64,000 nucleotides of DNA, from NCBI GenBank assembly GCA_949987705.1, contig OX465286.1, forward strand, positions 8,993,959 through 9,057,958, given 5' to 3'. Positions 40,895 to 53,900 of this stretch are shown piece by piece. The stretch is from Thereva unica. Lineage: Eukaryota > Arthropoda > Insecta > Diptera > Therevidae. The number at the start of each line of letters is the position of its first letter. Position 1 is the first letter of the stretch. The notes beneath the pieces are model-generated. The model saw nothing but the letters and a program-made list of their open reading frames with translations, searched no databases and had not been told where the DNA came from. The position numbers and the translations under genes were made by a program.

Positions 40895-42828
40895 GACCCA
40901 GGGGCGTAACGCAGGGAGTTTTGGGGGTCAACCCCCGGGGTTTTTTTTTTTTTGCTTATAACTCGGAAACTATCAACTAAATAATCTCACAAGTTGTGCT
41001 TCATAAAATTTTCTTCACTATAGCTTGATTTTATAACCAACTAACCAATATAATGTATAAATAAGTCTCCACCTACCTGCTTTTATCTTCTTCTTGAATA
41101 AAAATAAAAATAAATAAGTTCTTCCTTAGGAACACCATCATCTTGCAGAGTAAGATCGGGATTTACCATAGTGACGACTAGCTTTTATACAAGTCTCCAA
41201 TTATATGTATGGTTGGATATAGGGAATTGTATATATGAACAGGATGTTATGTGTGAGATGATAGATGATAGTAGTCTTAAACTGAAAATATTAGTAAACT
41301 GAAAATATTACGATTGAAAAACAAATTGTAAAATTTAAGTATACCTTTTGCTTTTTAATGACAATTACATATTTTTCTTCTTTAAATATTTTTCTTGTTT
41401 GAGATTTTACAAAAGAGTGTTTGTTTTTTATCCAATGGTTATTTTTTGTGTTTTTTTTTTTTTTTTTTTATAAGATGAGAAAATTGTTACAGGAAAAACA
41501 GTATTTTTGTTTATCTTATAAACATTAATAATAAATAAATTGTAGTTATATAGTTAAGTAATAAAAATACAGGAAAGACCAATAAATTATTTTTTTTTGT
41601 ATAAATAAATTATGTAAAATTAGTTAATATATTTGTTAAAAAAGAATTCTTTTTTAATTTGTTGTTATTTTGTTTCAAAATTGAGCTCCTTAATGTTCCC
41701 ATTTATATATAGATTGTTTTTTGTCATAAATTTTATATAATTTATAAAATTCTGATATATATATTATATAATTTGATGATATTATAAAGGGTTTTTTTTT
41801 TGTTTTTTTTTTTCGTACGACTTTAATTTCAAGTTTTTTGTTTTTTATTTATAAGTGTACTTCTTTTCTTATTAAATTTGTGTAAAAATTATTAAAAATA
41901 TTTTCGTAAAAATTTTCAAATTTCATTCAATATTTTATTAAAGGTTTTGTTGTTAAATATTTTTTTTTTTTTTCTAATCAAAAATGTTGATAAAATGTAA
42001 AAATATGTTTTTATTTTTTTTTTTTTATTTAAGTATATATTTTAAATTGCTATATATTAAGTCAAAATTTCAGTTTCAGTTTATTTAGATTTTATCAAAT
42101 TTTTGGAAATTGTTTCAAAAAAAAAAAAAAAAAAACTAAGAAAATAAATTTTTTGTTTCGTTAAGTTATGATAGGCAGACATTTTGTATGTCTGGTTTTT
42201 TTAGTTAAGTTATGACAGGCAGACATTTTGTATGTGTGTTTTTTTTTAGTTAAGTTATGACATTATTGTAACTTTTTAGTTAGAGGTTCGTCGTAGTTAC
42301 TTTTTTTTAAGTTTAATTTTTATTAAAATATTGAAAAGAGATTTTCTTTGTTTAATTAAATATAGTAGAATTTTTTTTTTAATAATGTTTTTGCTTGGAT
42401 TTTTTTTTCTTATCTTGTTTTACACTGAGAACAGCTATATTTATTTGTGTAATTTTTTTTGGTTTTAAATATACATGAGTATATTTAAAAATATGTTGTT
42501 ATTTGTATATATATAAATATTTAATTTATTTTATTTGTTTTTTTTTTCTGATAAATTTGAAGAAAATATTTTTTTTTTATATTTTTTTTTTTTGTTGAAT
42601 ATAGAGTTGTTTTCTCTTAGATAACTTTTAAAATACGTTGGAACCATTTACTGAAACGAATCAAAGCAAAAAAAAAAAATTAATTAAATAAGGTTAAGAT
42701 TTTATCGTTAAATTTATCGAAATATTTTTCGAATATTCGCCATGGTGTGTCCATATTAATTATATGTAATTATTATATATGTATATACCAAATACCAAAC
42801 TTGATTGTCTACCACCACAAAAGATATT
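40895..42828. other. AT-rich stretch with homopolymer runs
   Basis: Long T and A runs dominate. A transposon-like end, caggggcgtaacgcagg, lies at 40,899. Apart from the weak exon candidate listed separately, I see no coding signal. Confidence 0.6.
41083..41181 (-). CDS. Weak candidate terminal exon of the LIM-domain gene
   Basis: On the minus strand a phase-0 frame of 32 codons plus stop follows an AG at 41,182-41,183. It reads VTMVNPDLTLQDDGVPKEEL and then a low-complexity tail. The phase would fit the donor at 45,463, but the acceptor has no pyrimidine tract. A transposon-like end also lies nearby, at 40,899, so this may be transposon sequence instead. Confidence 0.2.
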   Translation of the reverse strand, partial: LVVTMVNPDLTLQDDGVPKEELIYFYFYSRRR

Positions 42829-42836
42829 AACTAATG

Positions 42837-45237
42837 CAGCGCCGGCCCTAGGGTGGAGCGAGTGGAGCGGTCGCGCTCTAGGGGTGGTAAAGGGTGCGCC
42901 AAAATGAATGCGAAAACAATTTCGAGCAAAAAATAAAATTTGGTGTTGTTTTTGTGTACCCAGTGGGAAAAATTGGGAGCGATGCACAGGGGGGGGGGCG
43001 CAGCTTATCTTGAGCACTGTTAAATATGCTTTCCAGGGAGCTTTACTGGAGTTTTAATAAATTTTATAGCACAGAGAAAACGGGCGATTGTCTTTACCAT
43101 AAGATGTGGAATTAGCATACTCGGCTTTCATTCGATACGAATGGACAAGCAGCTTTGGAAGTAGTTAGAATTTAGTTGGGGGACTGCGCTTTGGTTAGAC
43201 ACGCTCGCGCTCTTGGAAACCAAGGGGCAATGGCAAAAGATGAACAAAAAAAAAAGCTTTTCGATGCCGGATCATATATCCACAGGCGTTCATGAATATT
43301 TCCTTTTTAAAAAGCTTTTTTTATAATGCTCCTAGAACGCTTTTGAGGAGCATAAAAACGTATGGCACCCCTGCAAGGACATGCAATATTAAAAAGTATA
43401 TGGAACTGGTATGGCGGAACGGGAGCGCTGTAAGCTCCTTTTGGAGTGCTCAAAGAAAGTGCTGTTAGAGCACTCCATTTCCCGCTGGGTACTCATCAAT
43501 ATGACTCGAACACGACCCAAGCAGCTTGGAGCACTGACTCCAAGACCGATTGCACATGGCCTTAGGCCACATTCTGCTAGAGATCCATGGAGCAGACTGA
43601 ATACGGCGGATCTAAACTCGATAAAAACCGCAATCCTAATGTGTAAACAATCGTGCTGAAGTTATGAATGGTACTGTGTGAATGTAGTACTAACGATGGA
43701 CTGCGGATACCAGGCGAACTTCGGTTTGAATTAGCCTTAAATTGGTGATACGGAGCTTTGCCATGGGCGACGTCATTTCTCGCCGAGCTCGTGGTATCAA
43801 TATAAAATTACCTTAAAAAAACTTTTGAAGATGAAGCACTTATTAATGCTCCAAAAATTTCTGGAGCTCCGACAGCTCCCAAAAGAACGACCTACAAGGC
43901 CAGTTAGATATTTTTGGATCCATGCTTCAAGGTGTCGAATGTGGTCCCAGTGAAGGAAAGTTTTCGGGATTCTTCTTCAGGGAAAGCAGTCTGAGCCCGT
44001 AAACCCAGGGATGAAGTACGTTGAGATCACTCCTGCATTGGGAGATCTCCTTAGATCTCTCATGGAAGTAAGGGTCGGAAGATCAAGGAGGCGACTCGAA
44101 TCGGAGAGGCGACTCGAAAAAACGACCGTTTCAGAAGACAGGGTGGCGCAGCCCGAAAACGTTTTATGCGATATCTGGAAGCTGGCTACTCCCGTGTAGA
44201 AGCTGGTAGGGTCTGCGTGGCCCCGAGGAAGAAAGGCATCGATTTTCTTAATAAGAAGAGGGTTAGATCATCTGGATGTTCTTTAGGGCATAATAACCCG
44301 GCGAAAAGGGCGAAGGTCTTGGCTATACGGTTTGAAAAGCCATCAGAAATGTCGGACGCACCCATAATGAAGTCTAGAACGACTCCAAAGCCGGCCTTCT
44401 ATCAAATAGCGGAAAGTGTCATAATTGACGTGCTTGCCGCCAACAATCCGGAGACTCTTCTGACCACGAAACAACTAGTTACCGTGCAAGGATGTCTTCT
44501 GGAGGCGGTAGCCGAATTGACTCAGGGCTCAGAACAGCCCAGATCAGTAGGGGTCGGTGCGCCCTCTATGATGGGCCTCCTTAAGCCTTGGAAGGAGCAA
44601 GCCTTGTTGCTGTAGACGGGAACAAGCTACCGCGCAGCCTTTTTGTAATCGGGTACTTTTCGGCAGCAACAGAAGACCCCACTGGCATTATGTTGAAAGG
44701 ATAGGGGTCCAAAAGAAGACCCTAAGGGTGTAGGAGTGGAGAATACTCCACAAAGTGCACCGCATAAAATTCACAGAGATGACGTTGTCAGGATGGTGAA
44801 TACTGCAATTTTGGGCTGATGGCAGGAGAAGGCTCTTTTAACGAGAAGGTGACTCTCTCCACCATCTCAACCTTACTAGCTGGGACAAGCCTTAATGCCC
44901 AACCATGCAATACAAACAACCAAATAGCCTCCAAAGACGATGGTGCTGTTGGCGAAACGTCGGGGAAACAACTCTGAGAAGACATGTTTGCTCTATTGGC
45001 GCTACAGGCGAGGCTGTGAACCTAAAACCGCCATCGAAATCCAAATGGGGCCCCCAGCCGATAAAGGCTTGCAAATGGCGAGATATAATCCCGTAAGGAA
45101 ATGGCAGGCAGGCAGTACTCGAAAAAAGTTTTATCTAGGACAACTGGAAATACAATTTATGTGAAGTGAAAGCGTCGAACAAAGGGCGCCGAAAGACAAT
45201 TTCGCTCCACCCTCAACAAGGGCTAGGGCCGGCGCTG
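42837..45237. mobile_element. 2.4-kb composite bounded by hAT-like inverted ends and 8-bp duplication
   Basis: The left end cagcgccggccctag and right end ctagggccggcgctg are perfect inverted repeats. They are flanked by aactaatg (42,829-42,836) and aactgatg (45,238-45,245), an 8-bp duplication with one mismatch. The interior contains no transposase. Its right half is retrotransposon ORF1 sequence that stops a few bases before the right end. It is either a hAT-type non-autonomous element that later received an insertion, or one that captured the sequence. Confidence 0.75.
43915..45222 (+). pseudogene. Degenerate retrotransposon ORF1-like remnant, copy 2
   Basis: It is homologous to 28,012-29,349. 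The open segment 44,166-44,615 (149 codons) has a basic N-terminal half with SLGHNNPAKRAK. It is followed by AESVIIDVLAANNPETLL and KQLVTVQGCLLEAV, which resemble the ORF1 (gag-like) proteins of LOA/I-type non-LTR elements. No zinc knuckle remains. Both copies end at the same acaagggc sequence. Confidence 0.65.
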
Positions 45238-45463
45238 AACTGATGATGTGAATAATAATAGAACCCAACCAACACCTTTATTTACCTGTCTATGAATTTA
45301 TTGTTATTGTTTATAAATAAATATTAAAAGAAAGAAAATGACAAAATAATATAAATTTTATGCAATATTATGTAAGATGATTTTAAGTGCGCATATATTA
45401 TATAAATGAAAAATATCAAATTTAATAATATAAATAAAATAATAAATATATATTTATAATTAC

Positions 45464-45545
45464 CACAAATCTGTTAACTTGAACTCTTGGTCTTGTTGAA
45501 TTTTTATTAGTTACTTCCCGCATTGATTCAAATTTAGCTCGTAAA
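45464..45545 (-). CDS. LIM gene exon N, last confident exon
   Basis: 82 bp (SLRAKFESMREVTNKNSTRP, ending VQVNRFV). It repeats the LRAKFE motif of exon M, which supports its assignment. The donor gtaatt implies further exons to the left. Confidence 0.85.
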
Positions 45546-47944
45546 CTGAATTTAATAAAAACAAAACAAAATTAACAAAAATAAATAAAAACAAATAAAA
45601 CTATATATAAAAAAAAAATAAAAAGACGGCGGTATGCTTATAAAAACCCGATATCATAGAAAATTTAATTTGAAACTGCCAAAAAATACTGCATTTTGAT
45701 TATTTGTTAGTTCGTTTTGTTTTTAACCGTGGCTTAACCTATGGCTTCATTTATATAAATTATATTGATTAGTCGGATTAGGCAATATATGAAGATGAAA
45801 TCAATTCAACTTACGATTTAGCGCTTTCAATTTGGCTTTCGTCATTTTCATCGGTTTTTTCATATATATTAATTGTACCATTGCTCAATTCGCGCTGTAT
45901 TTCATTGGCTTCCCATTTTTCAAATTTAGCGCGTAATTGTTTGGCACGTGCAGCAGCTTGAGCCTGATACAATATTTGTTGTTGTTGTTTTTGTATTTTT
46001 GAAACATTAAAAATTAAATAAAAAATTAAAAAAATAATAAAAAGTAATTTAACCAGTGCTTAACTTATGATGATGGATAATGGAATATTTATTTAAAAAA
46101 AAACGTCGATGGGAAATAATAAGATCTTACAGTACAGAGCTAGAAGTGCGCTTAAGTATAGATTCGAGGGTAGGCATTTTTTTTATCCGATTTCGACAAA
46201 TGTACACGATTCTAAAACATCATTCAGTGCCATTTTAACGAAAGAACGTGTTGAAATTGTACAGCACAATCGTTCAAGTTCAATGCGCAAGTTCCCGTGA
46301 CACACTGCGGTACCAGACTTTTTTTTTCTGTGGGGTTATTTCAAAAAAATAAAGATTCATGCAAGAAATCCGAAGACTATTGGGCCCCTGTGCTGAAAGT
46401 CGAGTCGTGATCCGTGATGAGTCGTTTGAAATGAAAAAAGTGACGTTTTAGTCGAATAACAACTTTCAGCAGAGAGGCCTAGAGTGGAAATGCTATGTTC
46501 AGTTTAAACCCCTGCACTGAAAATGGCGATTCCACTTTTCTTCAACCTAATAAACGATTTGTCGTGTCGTGACGACTCCACTTTCAGCACAGGGGTCTGG
46601 ATCTCAACTCAAAAGCTAACATACGAGACGAAATATCTGCTATAACGCCCGAAATGCTAGCCCCAATGTCAGGATGTGTGTAAAAGAGCTGGTTTTTGGC
46701 TTATCGAATATATAGGTGGTCATTTTAAAAAAAAAAACTAATTTGAGATAAATGGTAGAAAATATCGTAAATAAATCTTGCTCACTTTTCAAAATTGACA
46801 CGAGTTATTCAATGTTGAAATACCGAACGTTTGATGGTGCACTATATTTTCAAAAATCACTTATGCACGTCTGGCTTTGTACTGTAGAGATTGAAGGAAG
46901 TGTCTTATCGGACGCAGAGTCGACGACAGAGTTGACGAGAGTCGACGACAGAGTTGACGACAGAGTCGACCGAGTTGACGACAGAGTCGACCGAGTTGAC
47001 GGCAGAGTCGGCCGAGCTGACGACAGAGTCGGCCGAGTTGACGACAGAGTCGACCGAATTGACGAAATATTCAGCCAACTCTCTCTCTCTCTGACTCTTT
47101 CGTCAACTCGGTAGACTCTGTCGTCAACTCGGTCGACTCTCGTCAACTCTGTCGTCGACTCTGCGTCCGATAAGACACTTCCGAGATTGAAATATGACTA
47201 TAAAAATCAGACCATAATTGCCAGAGAAAATATTATGTTTCGCTTAGGTAATATTTCGTAATATAAACTTTGATTTAATAATGAAAAAAAAAAAAAGAAA
47301 CGAAAAACAAAAATCAATATATTTAAATCTAACCTGCTTAAGAATTTCATCCTCATATCGGTATGCTGGCTTCTCCTCTTCAGATTCCTCTTGTTCTTCC
47401 TCTTCTTCACCATCATATTCTTCATCATCAGATGCACTCACCCCATCTTCGTCACTATCATTTGCTTCTAGTACACGCCGATTATTATCTGGTGGTGGTG
47501 TAAATCTTTTTAATGGTTTTGGACCAGATTCACTACTATTATCATATTTTTGTTGTTCCATTTGTCTAAACATTGATAATACTTTTGTTGCTGTATGTGT
47601 TTGTTCAGCAACAGTTGGATCATCGATTTTCTCTTCTGAACGTACAACCGACGGATCTACATATACTTCACGATCTGGTGATGGCATTTTAACAACACCT
47701 TCACGTGGCGGTGTTATACGAAATTCTTTCTTCTTATTTTCTGATGGTTTATATGATTCGAAAAATTTGAACTTTGATGATATTTCCGATGTTTCGATCT
47801 TAATATCGTCTTGTTTCTCATCACATTTAACAACATTCTCAGTCGGCGGGAAGGGCTATATTATAAATAGATATATGGAATCATTAATATTTAAAATATT
47901 TCAATATAAAATTTATACATAAAGAAAAAGTGTATGGGCATTCT

Positions 47945-47989
<45 letters not shown>

Positions 47990-50900
47990 GAGCCCCTGTG
48001 CTGAAAGTCGAGTCATATGACAGTCGCATGGAGATGTCGATGTCGTCTCGTTTTTTAGTTGGTGTGCAGAGAGTCGGGACAAGTCGTTTGAGTTGAAGAA
48101 ATTGTCGTTTCAGTAAAATTACGACTGCCAGCACAGGGGTCAAAGAAAGAATCACCAATACAATTTTCATGTACAAGAGGAAACTGAATGGTTTTTGTCG
48201 AAATTGCCTTAATAAAATAATATTCAAATGGGATATGTTCATTTTAAGTTTAATCTATGATAAAATGAATACTGTTAATAATACCTTTAATTTATCCACT
48301 TGCAAAGGGCTTACTTGACTGAGTTTCTTAATATCTGGTGTACGTGGGGTCGCTGGCATTGGTGATTGTGGTGATTTGGATGCCGAAGCATCAAGCTCCA
48401 TAAAAATTGATCGGGACTTCTTGCTTATACCTTTAGTACACAATATATATATATATATGTATGTCTAGTTTGAAGAAATATTTTCTACTAATTTAACTCT
48501 TTTTTTTACCTTGCTCAAAAACGTCCTCCTCATGTACCTTAGAGTATACGTTGTCCTCTTCGTCATCCTCACGATTGGTAATCTCACCCTTTTCAAACTT
48601 CTCTTTAAGCGATCTAGCCTTATCGCCAATTTCAATTTCTGGCTTCTTACTTGATGATGTTATACCTTTATGATATTAGTAGTTTTTTTTAAATATTTGA
48701 TTAATTTTAGTGTGTTAGGGGTCGTCCATAAATTACGTGAGGCGATTTTTGGACCCCCCCCCCCTTCACCCCTGGGTGAGATTTCGTGAGGTTTGGCTCG
48801 ACCCCCTCCCCCCTAATCTCACGTGATTGTAAATATTTTCAGATTTTCTACTACTATGGTACTTTCTGGCGTTCGCATAAAGTTTTTTGTGTAGGATTTA
48901 GCCATATCTTAAGGCCCCTTTTCACACACAGGTCGACGGCAGGCCGTGGCCTGAAAGTTTTCCCCTTGTAGCCAAGTATCACCACAACCCACCCCTCTGG
49001 CCCTCAACCGGATGGGATCTCCAGTCGCCTACCGGATGGGGTCTGCAGCCGTCAACCGGATGTGTTTGTCATCAGTTTGTGCCTGAAGATCTCGGGTTGT
49101 AGCGCATAAGTTGTTTCAGTCAACCTCTTCATACAAACATTTTTGTAACACTTGAATATTTGTATGAAGAGGTCGACTGAAACAACTTACGTACTACCAC
49201 CACAAAACTTCTATTCTGTCTCAAGCCGTGAATTTACTGCACGAGGTCACGCCGTATCGGACTTGAAAGTAAGGCGCGAACTAGGCGCGAAAACCATCCA
49301 CACTCGTATTCGCGCGGCGAACCTTCACGGAGTCTGGAGCCGCCTTAAGGCACAAACATATTAGCCCTAACTATAATGGTCTTAAGATACCTTAAGATTT
49401 TTTACGCTCCTATGAAATGTCATAATACCAACTATAATGGCCTTAAGGAATCTTTCGTTAACTTTTCCAATCTTTCGTCAAGTCTTTAATGTGCGGTAAC
49501 GAGCATACAAATCTTAAGCAATCATAAGAAAAGTGTAACTTTCTTTAGTGTTTCTAGTTGCAGAAAACGTTTTTTTTGCAAAATGAATAATTTGGAGTTA
49601 TTAAATAATTTGGCGTTATTAGTGAAATTGGTAGAAGATGTGAAAAAAAAACCTAGATCGTGTTGTGTAAGAAAAATAAATAGAGACAATAAAAAAACAG
49701 TTTTGAACTAATTCAATCAGTTCTTCATTAAAACTATTGTTAATTTCCATTTTTTTAATTTATTGGACGCTTTCCCAGACTCGATTTGTTTACCTTTTAC
49801 AAATGTCAAAACGTCTTAAGGCTATTATAGCTGAGCTTAAGATTTGACAGTTAATTAACCAGTCTTAAGAGAATTTGACGAAGAATCTTATGATGTCTTA
49901 AGATCATTATAGTTAGGGCTATTGGTGCGGAGGCAATGCATATATATTTAATTTCTCGGCATTGTGTCTGCAAATATGGTGGTCTGTGTATTTTAAAGGC
50001 TTTTCCAGTCAACAATCTGTTTGTGCTTGTAAAGTTTTCATTGAGGCCATGGTTTGCACTTGAATTAACAACCTGATATGCTAAACTGTCGTCTGCGCTT
50101 GTGTGTCTGTAGGGAATCCAGACGTCCAGGCGGATATCTGAATTCCTCATCCCTCAGTTAGACTGAGTATTGTGTGTGGCCTTCATTCGGCCGTGTCTGA
50201 TGATCTGGCCTGCCGGCGGCCTGTAAGTGAATTAGTGTCTTTAGTGGAAAAACATGTTTTATCTGCTGGACTCCCTCCCCCTCCCTCTAAGCGCCTCACG
50301 TAATTTATGAACGGCCCCTTATCATAATGTGCTCTACCTTGTTCGCTATCAGCAACAGCCTGTTGATACATTTCCTTAATTCTAGCTTGCTTTCCCATAA
50401 AAAGCCTGGATCGAATATTTTGTATCTCTTGTTTGCGCTCCTCTCTGCGTTCCTCTTTTGTCATAACATGACCACTCTCAAATTTTGTTTTAATATCATT
50501 CATATTAGTAAAACTCATTGGTCGCTCACGCTGTGCGCGTTTGGCTCTTATTAGGTCAGCATCTTCACCCTCTGGTATATTGTCCTCCTCCTCTTCTTCA
50601 CTTGATGATTGCTCATAAGTGATACTATTTAATGCATCATCTGATACGCCAGTATGTAAGCCTTTCGCTTGGAATCTATAATATTAATTGACATTCATAA
50701 TATGCATAGTTCGTTACTAATTAGACTCTGCCCTACTTGGCTAGTTTAGATAATATAGATGCGCTTCGCTTAACACCGCTCGGTGATCGCTCAACGGAAT
50801 TGACCTGCTGTTCAGCTTGCTCCTGATAATTCTCAAACACTTGAAACCTTGACTTAACATTTAATTGATGCAATTCGTCTAGACCTAAATCCGGCTTATC

Positions 50901-53900
50901 TGAAGCTCGCACAACATCTGGAGGTAATTCTTCGGGCTGGTTCTCCCTTATAATTAATTCTGGTTTTCTTGGTTTTGCTTTAAATGAGAGGATTTTAATT
51001 TGTATATAATTTTACACATCTGCATGAATTGATTAAGATTATTAATTAATTACCTGGTGGCTCATTGTCTTCAACAGCTTTAGGTGCAAAAAGTAATTTA
51101 AAATGCGGTTTGCAATACAAAACGCTTTCGTGACTTTGATAAGTATCAACACTGTAATAGTATGAAGAGCACTATGTTTATATACTAGATTTTTTTGTAT
51201 ATATGTTTATATACTAGATTTATTAGATACTACTCAAAACAAAATAAATCCCACCATGTATTTTTAGGATTCGGGGAAATGGATTAGCCAACCACCCCCA
51301 CCACCCACCACCCCCAAGGTTAAATGCTTAAATTGAAACACAAGATTTTTTTTCAGCTTCATTGAACAAGTGTTTTAATAGATAGTAGATAGGGCCCCTA
51401 TGAGGCTAGCCCCACTTCCTCTTGTGGACCCCGTGTATATTAGGCTATATAAGGCCCAAACAGTTGCTCTGATTCGCGCCTCGTCATAAGATCCCGAGTG
51501 GAAATGTGGGTAATAACGCAACGCTGTCGACTGCCTAATATTTTTAAGCACGAAGGTCGTTCGTACTCTGTAGTCGACCTAGAACCGGTCTATTGAGTAT
51601 AGAGTCGTCCATTAATTACGTGAGACTTTTAGGGGGTGGGGGCGGGTCGACCCGATGGCCCTCTACTGAAAATCGAGTCGTCACGATACGACAAGTCGTT
51701 TAAATTGTATAAAGGGACGTTTCAGCCGAATCACGAATTTCAGTTCAGGGGCCTGAACTTAACTTAGCATTCCCACTCTAGACCCCCTCTGCTGAAAGTC
51801 GTAAATCAACTGAAACGTCAATTTCTTCCACTCAAACGACTTGTCACGAAACACGACTCGACTTTCAGCACAGGGGCCCGAATCTCACCCAATCTCACAT
51901 GGGAAAGGGAGAGGGGGGGGGTTAACTTGTCAAATATCACGAAATTTTTTTTCGCAAGAAACAGTGGTTTGTCTTTTCAGTTACCGAGGCTCAAGACGTC
52001 GCCAAAAACCGACAAGAATAGGAACGAATCGTGAATCGAGTTCTAAATCCAGCAGAACTGGCAGTAGCGTATCCGTTGCGGAAACGTCCCGCTCGGACCC
52101 CCAGCTAACGGATCAAAAAAGAAGAAAGAAATTTGTCTTGTCGTTAAGTCTAGGAGCAGGCTTACTTTGAAAGAATAGAGAAGAATAGGAAAGGTTAGAG
52201 GGGGTCTGGAGGATGTTCAAGGAAATTTCGATGAGCCCTACGATTGCACTTTAAGATGTTGTACGAATTCGACAATACCGACTGCGGGAGATTATTCCAC
52301 AGTCGAGTTGTTCTATACATAAACGAACTTCTAGACCGTATTGGGCGCGAAGGGGGGTAGTATGAGGGTGAGCCGAGCGGGCTAGTCTTGTGTTGCGGGA
52401 AAAATATTGCCGTGCAGGCAGGAGGTCCTGAATTTCAGTGGAACACTCGCTATGGTAATAGCGATAAAGTATATAGAGGGCTGCTACATTTCTACGGTAG
52501 CTTAGAGCGTCTATGGAGGCGCGAAAGGGGCTATCACCATTGAGTTTGATGGCACTATTTTGCATCTTGTGCTAAGATGGGTTATGAGGCGCTTGTCCAG
52601 ATATACGAGTTGTATTCAAGGCGGGGCTGGAGCAGGAACTTACATCTCTTGAGAAATCCAAGGCATTAGGAGGCTTGTTTGGCGATTTGCAATATGTGAA
52701 CATTCCCATCGCAGATCCTCCGTTAAAGTTATACCCTAGGATGTTAAAAATTGTGGCAGTCGTTACATTCTCTTTAACCACCGAGATATGAGGAAGGCCG
52801 GTGTAATTTTTTGTTGAAGATGAGACAGAACTTCTTTTTGGTGGCGTTAAATTCAACACGATTCATGAGGCTCTAATCAAGAATCGGTTTGATATCCCGG
52901 TTGATAGAAGTGGACATTAGTTCACGGTGGTGAAGGCAAGGTCTGGCACGTGCTTGTCTTATATTGTCGAAGGTGTAAGAGAAATGCAAAGTATTGTCAT
53001 CAGCGTAGCAGTGAAGTGGGTTGTGGGGGAAGGGGGGGTGGGGGCATTGAAAGCAGATAATTAATGAAGATTAGGAGCCTGGACCAACTCCGGTCAACAT
53101 GGCGTGAGGGTTGAATTCGACGCAGTCCAATACTACCTTGATTGAACGGCCAGAAAGGAAGCTCTTAATCCAGTTCCTTAGAACTAAGATTATACTAGGA
53201 GTTTGGAGTTTTGTTAATAGAGCATAGTGCCATACTCTGTGAAAAGCTTTTGAGATATCTAGAGCAACCATACTAGACTCACCAAAGAGATGAATACTTT
53301 GGTTGATACGCTCGGTTAAACCCAGAAGCAGATCACCAGTAAGACCGTTTTGGTTTAAAGCCGTATTGCCTGTCGTGTATAATTTGGTTGGATTCGAGAT
53401 ATTTCATCAGCTTTCTCTTGATTATTGTCTTCATGATTTTGGAGAGATCTGAAGTAATTGCTATTGGGCGGCAGTTTCAGGGGTCGCTTTTTTTTTTTGG
53501 ATGGGCTGATCTTGAGCTAGTTTCCAAGAGTCAGAGATGCTAATAAGTCGGCCTTGAGTCGGCGCTGGAGGGCAACTCTGTTTCCGCCCAATGTCCCATG
53601 AGGGATTAAAGGAGCGTAAAGAAGTAAAGAAGATAAAGAAGTGGCCCTTATTTTGTTTTAACTAGTGCATAACATATATGCCTATACTAATATATACTCA
53701 CTTTAATAATTTACCACATTCAATACATTTAAAGCAATTACGATGCCAAATATTTTTTTCTGCCTTCATTTCTTCCATTTTATAAACAACTTTGCTACAT
53801 GCCCTGCAGTTTTGCTCATTCTCAATTTTATTATCCTAAAATTATAAAATAAACATAATTTAATTAATAAAAAATGAAAATAACATTGATATATACATAT

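Larger units (their letters stand above)
48718..50318. mobile_element. 1.6-kb inverted-repeat element flanked by TTA
   Basis: The ends ggggtcgtccataaattacg and its counterpart (complement of cgtaatttatgaacggcccc) are inverted. TTA flanks both sides (48,715-48,717 and 50,319-50,321). A 3-bp TTA duplication is typical of PIF/Harbinger elements. No transposase is visible, and at least one other element is nested inside. Confidence 0.8.

Noticed and set aside
46752..47114. 120-codon ORF with RVDDRVD repeats
   Set aside because: The repeated part lies within a MITE and is a translation of its tandem interior.
47281..47922. 213-codon serine-rich ORF on the plus strand
   Set aside because: It is the antisense of exon L of the LIM gene, whose acidic codons read as serine in reverse.
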